Assembly: GCA_003564775.1 (NCBI GenBank) | Contig: PXEI01000230.1 | Span: forward strand, 1 to 5,866 | Direction: 5' to 3' | From: Spirochaetaceae bacterium | GTDB taxonomy: Bacteria > Spirochaetota > Spirochaetia > DSM-27196 > SLAA01 | Length of the DNA stretch: 5,866 nt | Part shown: positions 1 to 5,837 of the stretch, one piece after another | Position numbering within the stretch: the first letter of the stretch is position 1 | Layout of the letters: the number at the start of each line of letters is the position of its first letter | The notes under the pieces: model-generated | The model's database searches: none | Told to the model about the DNA's origin: nothing | The model's input: the letters and a program-made list of their open reading frames with translations, nothing else | Position numbers and translations under genes: made by a program

Positions 1-227
1 TACAATGGCCTGCCCCGGAACAGGACCATACCGGTTTGGGGCTTCAGCAGCCCGGTTGTACAACGGAGTAGGGTAGTCTTCCCACCACCGTTGGGGCCGA
101 TAAGCGCCAAGACCTCTCCGGCTCGAATAGACTCTGATTCAAGTCGGAGGACAACCGGCCCGCGCCGGTACGCAAGCTCAAGAGCGTGCAGTTCCAGCAG
201 CGCTGGTGCGGCGGTTGGCGTGCTCAT
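1..227 (-). CDS. BtuD-like ABC transporter ATP-binding protein (5' part only, cut by the window edge)
   Basis: This is the ATPase subunit of the corrinoid ABC importer, acting on the cytoplasmic face of the inner membrane. The ATG is at 227-225 and 75 codons plus two bases are present before the sequence ends. The visible protein has an N-terminal beta-strand region and then a clear Walker A motif, LIGPNGGGKTT, at about residues 42-52. This is followed by LLR and a GLLKPQTG stretch typical of the segment after Walker A in FecE/BtuD-type ATPases. Walker B, the signature motif and the H-loop lie outside the window. The start overlaps the stop of the permease gene by four bases (ATGA), a usual sign of translational coupling. 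The fold is certain. The substrate is inferred from the neighbours and the cobalamin riboswitch. An iron-siderophore ATPase would look the same over this stretch. Confidence 0.92.
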   Translation of the reverse strand, partial: MSTPTAAPALLELHALELAYRRGPVVLRLESESIRAGEVLALIGPNGGGKTTLLRCTTGLLKPQTGMVLFRGRPL

Positions 228-1306
228 AGACGCACCCCCTTGTCTGAACCACCTGCAGAGCCGCCCCCGGCGTCGCCTTGGGCGTCTCGGCCGGAACCGC
301 GCGGCTTCAAGACAACTACCAGAACTACCGGCACTCCCACCAGGGCCAGAACGGCGTTCAGCGGGAGGACGCGGTCACTTCCCGGTACCCGTGCAATAAG
401 ATCTGCCAAAACGGCTATCACTGCACCACTCAGCACCGTCGCCGGTACCAGGAGTCGGTGTCGTGAACTGCGCAGGTATCCGCGCGCAAGATGCGGCACC
501 GCTACTCCAACAAAGGAAATGGGCCCGGTGAAGGCGGTCACTACTCCGGTCAGCACCCCAGCAACTGCCAGGAGCGCGCCTTGTAGAGCCCGTGCGTGCA
601 CTCCGCTACTTTCGGCGTATGCTCGGCCCAGCAGCAGAGCGTCCAGGTGTGAACCTTTGAGTGTAAGTACCATGGTCATGCCAGCCACAACACCGAGTAA
701 GGTTGGCTGCACTGCGCTCGGGGGCAGTGCAAATGACCCAAAGCTCCAGATGACGTAGCGTTCCAGGCCAGCCGCAGGGCTGGCCGCCATAAGCAGAGTT
801 GTGAGCGCAGTTGCTGCATATCCAAAAAGCAAGCCGAGCACCAGTAGAATGACCGGGTCATCCACAACTCGGTGCGCTGCCATCACTGCCGCAACTACCA
901 GGCCAGCGCCGCCAAGCGCGGCGAACAGCGAGGGGCTGGAAAGCTGCGCTCCCAGGCCGCTGAGTACGACAAGGGCAACGCCAAGGCCAGCGCCGGCGCC
1001 GACCCCAAGGACGCCCGGGCCTGCCAAGGGGTTGCGGAACACCGTCTGCATGAGCAGGCCCGCCAGGCTCAACGCGGCGCCGGCGCCCATTGCAAGCAGC
1101 ACCCGCGGCAAACGAACTTCACGTATGACCATGTAGGCGGTGGCAAACTCTGCATCCGGGGCGGCTTCGGATCCGTAGAACAGCGTACGCAGGATGTCGG
1201 ACGGCGCTACATGCACCGACCCGAGCATAAGTGCGGCCATTATCACGATGAGGAGCAACGGAACAAGGAGCCCTACCCGGAGATGGAGGGATGTGCGCGC
1301 AGACAT
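224..1306 (-). CDS. BtuC-like FecCD-family permease of the corrinoid ABC importer
   Basis: This 360-residue polytopic inner-membrane protein should form the translocation channel for a B12-type importer. Family landmarks are visible: a first membrane segment at about residues 11-32, the IREVRLPRVLLA motif at 61-72, the MQTVFRNPLAGPGVLG stretch at 86-101, a WSFGSF segment at about 187-192, and the FVGVAVPHLAR motif at 265-275 (the region that contacts the ATPase in FecCD permeases). Several more hydrophobic segments lie between these, consistent with the roughly ten helices of the family. Length is normal apart from a hydrophilic, glycine-rich C-terminal tail (about residues 335-360). The start is well supported: GGAG lies five bases upstream of the ATG, and the ATG shares one base with the stop of the binding-protein gene (TGATG). 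Its own stop overlaps the ATPase start. Corrinoid specificity rests on context, because iron-siderophore permeases share these motifs. Confidence 0.93.
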   Translation of the reverse strand: MSARTSLHLRVGLLVPLLLIVIMAALMLGSVHVAPSDILRTLFYGSEAAPDAEFATAYMVIREVRLPRVLLAMGAGAALSLAGLLMQTVFRNPLAGPGVLGVGAGAGLGVALVVLSGLGAQLSSPSLFAALGGAGLVVAAVMAAHRVVDDPVILLVLGLLFGYAATALTTLLMAASPAAGLERYVIWSFGSFALPPSAVQPTLLGVVAGMTMVLTLKGSHLDALLLGRAYAESSGVHARALQGALLAVAGVLTGVVTAFTGPISFVGVAVPHLARGYLRSSRHRLLVPATVLSGAVIAVLADLIARVPGSDRVLPLNAVLALVGVPVVLVVVLKPRGSGRDAQGDAGGGSAGGSDKGVRL

Positions 1307-2529
1307 CAGCGCTCCAGCTTCTGGTAGTAGACCGGGCTGTGTTCCGGAAGTAGATCCGGGTGCATAATGTGCACTAAATCGGCCAGTACCAGATCAGGCC
1401 GCCCGGCGCCGGACTCCCAGAAGTCGTTGGCACCGGAGTCTCGCTCGCGTGCATTGTGGTGGTACATGCGTCCGTTCTGGAAGGCCTGAAACCGCGCCAA
1501 CCTTGGGTCGGCCTGTACTACATCGGCCATAGTGTTCCAGTCGTAGTTGAGGTTGAACCAATACTCTGCCTGCGCGGCTCGTGCCAGTATCGATTCCAGG
1601 TCGAGAAAATGTGAGCCGGTACCAGGAATGTCATCCCAGAGATAGCTTCCACCCGCATCTCCAAACAGGCGTGCTATGTAGCTGTCACCTGCTGGAGTCG
1701 GCCATGAACCCTGCCACGGGCCATTGGCCATAATGCTGGGCCGCTGGTTGTCAGGCAGCAAGGCGGTAAGAGCCTGTAACTGTTCATAGCGCTCGGCGCG
1801 CTCGGCAAAAATCTCTTCCGCCTCCTGCCCTCGGTTGAAGAGAGTGCCAAAAAGCTTCAGCCACTCGGCTCTGCCTAAGGGGCTTTGCTCACGCCAGTCG
1901 GACAGCAGTACCACCGGAATGCCTGCCGAGCTTAGGCGCCGTAGCGCCGCCTCATCTGGCCCAAGGGCCGAGACAAACACCAGATCAGGCTGCAGCGCAA
2001 CTACACGTTCCAGATCCAGCTCCGGCCCCCCACCCACGCGGGCGACATCGCCTGATTCCAGCCGTGCTAAGACCTCGCTGTTGTAGATGTAGTCCGGGTT
2101 TTCTACTCCGACTATGCGTTCAAGTAGTCCAAGATCACCCAGGTGGGCAATGCTCGGAGTCACAAGTGATATAACACGTTGGGGCTCGGCACCAATTACT
2201 GCTGCATACTCCCTGCGCTCGCCTCCGAGTTCTGCACCTGTTTGCAGCACGGCATAGCGAATCGGCGCCGCCCCCGGCCATGGTTCCTTGATAGTTATCT
2301 CTGTGACCCCCGGACGGTCTGTCAGGTGCTCAATGCTAAGGTTCTCTGCATACAGTATCTCGGTTGCCTCGACAGATGCTGCAGCCTGCTTGGTCTCCGA
2401 AATGCTTGTCTGTGTGTTCGCGCCTGAGCCTAGCCCGGGGCGAAAGGACGCAAACCCCATGCCAGCTGCCGCAAGTATCATCGCGGTCAGGAGCAGGCTG
2501 GTTGTACTAAGTCGTGGGTTGTTCTGCAT
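1306..2529 (-). CDS. BtuF-like periplasmic corrinoid-binding protein of an ABC importer
   Basis: This 407-residue protein should capture corrinoid in the periplasm and deliver it to the BtuC-like permease. A hydrophobic segment at about residues 11-29 is a signal peptide or uncleaved anchor, and no lipobox cysteine is seen. An N-terminal extension (about 55-115) includes a KEPWPGAAPIRYAVL strand region. The helical-backbone binding-protein fold follows: RVISLVTPSIAHLGDLGLLERIVG (118 onward), the LDLERVVALQPDLVFVSA block (171-188), a connecting helix near PLGRAEWLKLFGTLFNRG (217-234), then the C-terminal lobe with GPWQGSWPTPAGDSYIARLFG (270-290), a tryptophan-rich stretch near 324-332 and NDFWESGAGRPDLVLADL (368-385). 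It is much longer than enterobacterial BtuF (about 270 residues) and resembles the long BtuF-like proteins I recall from Bacteroidetes B12 loci. The start lies six bases after the tonB stop, with only a weak upstream GAGG, so coupling to tonB translation is likely. An iron-complex ligand is the alternative. Confidence 0.9.
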   Translation of the reverse strand: MQNNPRLSTTSLLLTAMILAAAGMGFASFRPGLGSGANTQTSISETKQAAASVEATEILYAENLSIEHLTDRPGVTEITIKEPWPGAAPIRYAVLQTGAELGGERREYAAVIGAEPQRVISLVTPSIAHLGDLGLLERIVGVENPDYIYNSEVLARLESGDVARVGGGPELDLERVVALQPDLVFVSALGPDEAALRRLSSAGIPVVLLSDWREQSPLGRAEWLKLFGTLFNRGQEAEEIFAERAERYEQLQALTALLPDNQRPSIMANGPWQGSWPTPAGDSYIARLFGDAGGSYLWDDIPGTGSHFLDLESILARAAQAEYWFNLNYDWNTMADVVQADPRLARFQAFQNGRMYHHNARERDSGANDFWESGAGRPDLVLADLVHIMHPDLLPEHSPVYYQKLER

Positions 2530-2535
2530 GGTGCT

Positions 2536-3324
2536 TTAGGATACCTCAAAAACTATGCGAATGCTGAGACTCATTTCCGACGGATGCTCGTCAATGGTTC
2601 CTGGTTGGAACCGTGCCGCCCGCACTGCCGAGACAGCCGCCTCGTTCAGTTGCGAATGCTCGGAGGGTGAAACAATGGTCGTGTCCACAGGTTCTCCACT
2701 GGGCGATATAGTAACCCGAATCACCACCACGCCTTCCAGCCCACGCCGTCTGGCGTGTACTGGATACTCAGGCGATATCTCGGCCAAGGGTCGCGGCAAC
2801 TCAATGCGCGGCGGTCTTCCCTCGGTGGCGCCGCTTATGCGTGGGGTGCCGGTCGTCTCACCAGGAGGTGCACCACGCGCGGAGTCAGGGGTTGCATCCT
2901 GACTCCCGGCACCCTGTTCGGAGTTAGCAAAGTTTTCGCCGCTATCAAGGTGTTCCTGTTCGGAACTGCTCTGTGCAGTTGTCTGCTCGGTTGGCTCGGT
3001 TGGCTCAGCCGCATCTGCCAGCTGGTCTTTCGTCTGCTCACTCTCAGATTCATCTGGAGTCTCCGCGACAGCTGGCTCCTGCCGGACTTCAGGTGCTGGA
3101 TCTTTCGCACTATCCTTTCCGGCAGCCGTCGTAGGATCCTCGGCCCAGCCGAACTCCAGCGCAGTCAGCACCATGCGTTGTCCCGAGTCAGCACCGGAAC
3201 GAGACCCGGAGCCTGTCCCACTAAAGGGAACGAGCACAAACAGCAGCAGATGCAGCACGACCGAGACAGCTATGGCACTCGTGAGGTTGTTCGGTTTTCT
3301 CGGTCTGCTGCGCTGCATCTGCAT
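2536..3324 (-). CDS. tonB: TonB energy-transducing protein, dedicated to the B12 receptor
   Basis: This 262-residue protein should couple inner-membrane proton-motive force to the outer-membrane receptor encoded just upstream. The N-terminus is a basic stretch followed by one membrane helix (about residues 14-34). The helix contains Ser21 and His25, the SxxxH spacing that is functionally important in TonB transmembrane segments. A long low-complexity periplasmic linker (about 60-160) is rich in Glu, Ser, Thr, Gln and Ala, and less Pro/Lys-repetitive than E. coli TonB. The C-terminal domain (about 175-262) is a clear TonB_C, with ISPEYPVHARRRGLEGVVVI holding the Tyr187-Pro188 motif, then the NEAAVSAVRAARFQPG helix. 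Two starts are possible: the ATG at 3324 (AGGGAG about ten bases upstream) or the ATG two codons later (AGAGG seven bases upstream). The gene follows the receptor by 34 nt. ExbB and ExbD partners are not in this window. Confidence 0.93.
   Translation of the reverse strand: MQMQRSRPRKPNNLTSAIAVSVVLHLLLFVLVPFSGTGSGSRSGADSGQRMVLTALEFGWAEDPTTAAGKDSAKDPAPEVRQEPAVAETPDESESEQTKDQLADAAEPTEPTEQTTAQSSSEQEHLDSGENFANSEQGAGSQDATPDSARGAPPGETTGTPRISGATEGRPPRIELPRPLAEISPEYPVHARRRGLEGVVVIRVTISPSGEPVDTTIVSPSEHSQLNEAAVSAVRAARFQPGTIDEHPSEMSLSIRIVFEVS
2985..3002. repeat. Two 9-bp tandem repeats inside the tonB linker
   Basis: The plus strand reads GCTCGGTTG twice in direct succession, followed by a partial third copy (GCTC). 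On the coding strand this gives the Glu-Pro-Thr repetition near residues 107-113 of TonB. The unit is a multiple of three, so copy-number changes would keep the frame and only change linker length. It is too short to be more than a small linker repeat. Confidence 0.6.
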
Positions 3325-3358
3325 GCCTCTGCTACTCCCTTATTCTCCGGCGCACCGC

Positions 3359-5344
3359 CTAGTAACGGTACGACGCTGCAATCTCAAAACTCCGCCCCGG
3401 CGCGGGGTAGTAGCCACCGTAGTAGACGAAAGGCGCGTAGCTCACATCAAGAATGTTCTTGAATGTCGCACTGATTGATAAGTCCCCCGGAACACCGTTA
3501 GGACGGAAGCGGAAGAAGAGATCGGTGAGGAAGTAGGAATCGATCTTATCTAGATCGTTCGCACTGTCACCGCCCGCGTAGGGCTCGCTTCGGAAGCTTA
3601 TCGCTGGCCCAAGCTCAAGTCCGCCTATTGGTCTTATTCCTAACTCCGCATCCACACTGTGGTTCGGCACCAACGGAACTTGGTTATCCTTGTTATCACC
3701 CTTGATAAAGACTGGGTTCACGTAGCTGTATCCGGCCGAGATACGGAGCTGCTCAATTGGTTCGCTGGTCAGCTGAATGTCCCCACCAATTCGGCGGGTT
3801 TCATCGAGATTCACATTGCGGAAGTTTTCGTCCGGTGCTATCTCGTCTGTTAGTTGCATGAGATACATGCTGCCGTCGAAACGGATCAAATTGGTGAGAT
3901 ATACAGCCCCTCCCGCTTCTATGGTGAAACCTTTCTCCGGTTCGAGGTCTCTTTCAAATACATCTGCACCGAAACCGCGCACAGCGGCTTGCTCATCAAG
4001 CGCTGGGTAGCGGTACAGTGTGCCGCCGGAAAGGAACAACTTGCTCTGATCATTCGGGCGATACACCGATCCGAGATCGAATACAAAAGCTCCATGAGTC
4101 TTTGAATCTTTGACTCCGGAGGCCTTGTTTTCTCCCGATATCTCACTGCGTTCGTAGCGGAGTACATTGCGGAGGTCAAAGCGGTCACCAAGGCTAACGG
4201 CGTTTGATAGCATTGTGCCAAAGCTCCACTGAGCTAATTGGAACTCTGCAGCGATGTTCTCACGTTCAACTTCACTATACCTGATTCCGTCTTGCTGGGC
4301 GTGATATGCGTCAACGCCGAGTCGTGTACGCACAGGTACCGTGCCTACAGCCCACTCAAGCACCACTGCCGGGGAAGCCAGAACTGTTTCCAGTTCGGTA
4401 TCGGTGGCTGCTCCAAAAGCATCACTATCGACTATTTTGAGACTGTATCCCAGCGGAATCTCAAGCACCGCCGAGTCACCAATGAACCACTCAAGGCCCA
4501 GATCAATACCGAACAGGTTTTCCCTGTTCTCATCCTCCTGGTTTGTTGCCTGTCTCGGATTCTCCTTAAACTCCGCCTCGGTCAGAGCCCCAGGGAGCTC
4601 GTACTCAATTCCGGAGTACCGGCTGCCAAAGCTGACAATGACCGAGTCAGACGCGTCAAACTCACCGCCAAAAGAGAAGTTGAGGGCTTCGTAGGCCGAA
4701 CGGTCGCGGTAGCCGTCTGTTTCAAACTGCTCGACAGAGCCACGAACGCGGTATCCGTCACCGGCGTGCAGTATGCCAAGACGTCCCTGGCGGGTGAATG
4801 CGTCACCAAATGAGCCCAAAGAGCCAAAACCGGTGACTTCAAGAGGTCTATCCGGTGTTTTGGTAATGATGTTAATTACCCCACCCACTGCGTGGTTGCC
4901 GTAGAGGGCACTGGCGCTACCGCGGAGCACTTCCACCCGCTCAACTGCATCAATTGAGACCCCCAGCCAGTTCACACCGGAAAGATCCGGATTGTTCTGG
5001 CGACGGCCATCAACAAGCACCAACACACGGGCCGCCGAACCCTCACCAAAACCGCGCATATCCACCTGAGCCTGAGCCTCATTAGAAAAAGACCTGAAGC
5101 TCACACCGGGTTGGCGCTCAAGCAGCTGAACCAGATTGGTGGCGCCGGACTCGCGAATTTCCTCGGCGGTAATGATAGAGACGTGCGCGGCGGTGGACAG
5201 TAGGTCGGTGGCCACGCGGTCTGCGGTCACAACAACCTCTATAACATGGTCGTCGGTTTCATTTTCGGTTTCCTGGGCAAACCCGAAGGGTGCGTGCAGC
5301 AGAACTACGGCTGCAGCCAAAATAGAAATAGAGCGAAAGTTCAT
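3359..5344 (-). CDS. BtuB-like TonB-dependent outer-membrane corrinoid receptor
   Basis: This 661-residue outer-membrane transporter should bind cobalamin or related corrinoids at the cell surface and import them using TonB. The signal peptide is residues 1-23, with likely cleavage after GFA. The TonB box region VIEVVVTADRV is at 34-44. The plug domain (about 45-162) shows VQLLERQPGVSFR, DMRGFG, RVLVLVDGRR and VEVLRGSASALYGNHAVGGVINIITK, closely paralleling E. coli BtuB. The rest is a beta-barrel with alternating strands, ending in an aromatic residue (SYRY). Length compares with 614 residues for E. coli BtuB. The frame stays open upstream to 5506, but I choose the ATG at 5344: it directly precedes the signal peptide, and AGAGGAG lies nine bases upstream, whereas the longer version would run into the riboswitch. 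The cobalamin riboswitch immediately upstream is the strongest evidence for substrate. A different TonB substrate cannot be excluded from the protein alone. Confidence 0.93.
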   Translation of the reverse strand: MNFRSISILAAAVVLLHAPFGFAQETENETDDHVIEVVVTADRVATDLLSTAAHVSIITAEEIRESGATNLVQLLERQPGVSFRSFSNEAQAQVDMRGFGEGSAARVLVLVDGRRQNNPDLSGVNWLGVSIDAVERVEVLRGSASALYGNHAVGGVINIITKTPDRPLEVTGFGSLGSFGDAFTRQGRLGILHAGDGYRVRGSVEQFETDGYRDRSAYEALNFSFGGEFDASDSVIVSFGSRYSGIEYELPGALTEAEFKENPRQATNQEDENRENLFGIDLGLEWFIGDSAVLEIPLGYSLKIVDSDAFGAATDTELETVLASPAVVLEWAVGTVPVRTRLGVDAYHAQQDGIRYSEVERENIAAEFQLAQWSFGTMLSNAVSLGDRFDLRNVLRYERSEISGENKASGVKDSKTHGAFVFDLGSVYRPNDQSKLFLSGGTLYRYPALDEQAAVRGFGADVFERDLEPEKGFTIEAGGAVYLTNLIRFDGSMYLMQLTDEIAPDENFRNVNLDETRRIGGDIQLTSEPIEQLRISAGYSYVNPVFIKGDNKDNQVPLVPNHSVDAELGIRPIGGLELGPAISFRSEPYAGGDSANDLDKIDSYFLTDLFFRFRPNGVPGDLSISATFKNILDVSYAPFVYYGGYYPAPGRSFEIAASYRY

Positions 5345-5353
5345 ATACAAAAA

Positions 5354-5360
5354 CTCCTCT
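5354..5360 (-). promoter_or_regulatory. Ribosome binding site of the receptor gene
   Basis: The minus strand reads AGAGGAG, ending nine bases before the ATG at 5344. It is the best Shine-Dalgarno match in the leader's last 60 bases and decides the start codon. It is complementary over seven contiguous bases (one G-U pair) to the 3' closing strand of the downstream riboswitch at about 5411-5405, which could matter for regulation. Confidence 0.8.
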
Positions 5361-5374
5361 GAGCGTGAGAGACA

Positions 5375-5395
5375 TGGCCCACACGGTGTGGTCCA
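5375..5395 (-). promoter_or_regulatory. Hairpin between the second riboswitch and the receptor RBS
   Basis: An inverted repeat pairs CCACA with TGTGG around a three-base loop, and extends past one mismatch with TGG/CCA. It sits between the proximal aptamer and the Shine-Dalgarno sequence, where cobalamin riboswitches usually carry a regulatory hairpin whose loop contacts the aptamer. No U-run follows, so it is not a canonical intrinsic terminator. Its role as an expression platform is inferred from position only. Confidence 0.45.
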
Positions 5396-5404
5396 AGTTA
5401 ATGG

Positions 5405-5543
5405 GAGGAATCGTCTTCCGGCTGACGGATATTCAGCTCCTTGCCTTCCCATCTCGTGCAGAGACAGTGACATAATAAGGAGCCTCGAATCCGAACACGG
5501 CGGCACGCCCGCACCCGATTTTCACGGGTTTCCGTTCTTCCTC
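5405..5543 (-). ncRNA. Second (proximal) cobalamin-riboswitch-like element
   Basis: Read on the minus strand, this stretch has the order of conserved elements expected of a cobalamin aptamer. A closing stem pairs GAGGAA (5543-5538) with TTCCTC (5410-5405). Next come a GGAAA stretch and a P3-type hairpin, ACCCG-TGAAAAT-CGGGT (5529-5513). A CCGCC segment follows near 5505. A seven-base stem, GCTCCTT/AAGGAGC (5483-5477 with 5442-5436), encloses GTCACTG and the conserved GGGAAGGC (5450-5443). The B12-box-like AGCCGGAAGAC is at 5423-5413. The B12 box departs from consensus after GAC: GATTCC replaces CTGCC. The partner strand changes to match, which supports a real structured RNA. It ends 60 bases before the receptor start codon, so it is the element best placed to control receptor translation. 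I am confident it belongs to the cobalamin riboswitch family, less so that it still binds ligand. Confidence 0.8.
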
Positions 5544-5558
5544 ACGTGTTCAACAAAG

Positions 5559-5660
5559 TTAAAGGGAATACATGAGATGTGTGATGCGCCTCCTTGCGGT
5601 CCACGGCAAAGGTGCAAGGTGCGCGATATCTGGGGTATTACGAGAGATCTCGCCTACCAA
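5559..5660 (-). CDS. Possible leader peptide between the riboswitches (speculative)
   Basis: On the minus strand a TTG at 5660 opens a 33-codon frame ending in TAA at 5561-5559. GGAGG sits five bases upstream of the TTG, a good ribosome-binding distance. The predicted peptide begins LVGEISRNTPD, contains an Arg-rich ARRR stretch and matches nothing I recognise. The same frame is open upstream to a stop near 5744, so openness alone is weak evidence, and the start is non-ATG. If translated, it would be a target through which the distal riboswitch could act. It may equally be chance. Confidence 0.2.
   Translation of the reverse strand: MVGEISRNTPDIAHLAPLPWTARRRITHLMYSL
5586..5624 (-). promoter_or_regulatory. 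Inter-riboswitch hairpin enclosing an AGGAGG
   Basis: On the minus strand CCTTGC (5619-5614) pairs with GCAAGG (5597-5592). After an A-A mismatch the stem continues with GCGC/GCGC and one bulged base, around a 16-base loop. The 3' arm contains AGGAGG, the strongest Shine-Dalgarno-like string of the spacer, so the stem would hide it. The only ATG shortly downstream (5573-5571) opens just four codons. No U-run follows, so this is not a standard terminator. It is a candidate expression-platform element of the distal riboswitch. Confidence 0.4.
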
Positions 5661-5674
5661 GCCTTCCTCCGAGG

Positions 5675-5837
5675 CCGTATAGAAAATTTGCAAGAGGGCA
5701 GGTCTCCTGACTTTCGGGTCATAGTTCGTCGGCGCCTTCCCTTATCGGTGGCCGTTGCCGACGTTCTCGCCGAACACAGTAGCGGGGACTGTCCCGGATT
5801 CTCACCGGGTTCCCTAAACCACAATTGCTGTATACGG
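5675..5837 (-). ncRNA. Cobalamin riboswitch (distal, near-consensus)
   Basis: Read on the minus strand, this is a clear cobalamin aptamer heading the corrinoid-uptake operon. A perfect seven-base outer stem pairs CCGTATA (5837-5831) with TATACGG (5681-5675). Then come GGTTTAGGGAA, the P3 hairpin CCCGG-TGAGAAT-CCGGG (5809-5793), and the P4 segment ACAGT-CCCCGCT-ACTGT (5792-5776). A GTCGGC/GCCGAC stem (5762-5757 with 5733-5728) encloses the conserved GGGAAGGC (5741-5734). A textbook B12 box, AGTCAGGAGACCTGCC, is at 5712-5697. The family binds adenosyl- or other cobalamins and generally represses downstream genes when cobalamin is abundant, which fits an uptake operon. It lies about 330 bases before the receptor start, an unusually long distance explained by the second element in between. 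Confidence 0.95.

Larger units (their letters stand above)
5544..5674. other. Spacer between the two riboswitches
   Basis: These 131 bases separate the two aptamers. They hold the hairpin at 5586-5624 and a possible 33-codon UUG-started frame at 5660-5559 (both listed separately). I see no intrinsic terminator with a U-run. I also see no convincing sigma-70 promoter on the minus strand, so whether the proximal riboswitch has its own transcript start cannot be told from sequence. Its length suggests it carries the expression platform of the distal riboswitch. Confidence 0.5.

Noticed and set aside
2755..3462. Plus-strand open frame of 235 codons over tonB
   Set aside because: It is a mirror of the low-complexity TonB linker and shows no domain. 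The minus strand carries an unmistakable TonB.
4238..4813. Plus-strand open frame of 191 codons inside the receptor gene
   Set aside because: It is antisense to clear beta-barrel coding sequence and has no family resemblance or supporting ribosome binding site.
1..5344. Iron-siderophore uptake operon instead of corrinoid uptake
   Set aside because: The transporter families overlap with iron uptake, but the near-perfect cobalamin riboswitch in the leader and the BtuB-like plug motifs favour corrinoid. I see no Fur-box-like palindrome in the leader.
5375..5395. Intrinsic transcription terminator for the proximal riboswitch
   Set aside because: The hairpin is short with a mismatch and is followed by TGTCTCTCACG rather than a U-run. 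The run of Ts further on (after the ribosome binding site) is not adjacent to it.
5345..5506. Extension of the receptor frame 54 codons upstream to an ATG at 5506
   Set aside because: It would start inside the proximal riboswitch and bury the signal peptide. The ATG at 5344 has a good ribosome binding site and directly precedes a signal peptide.
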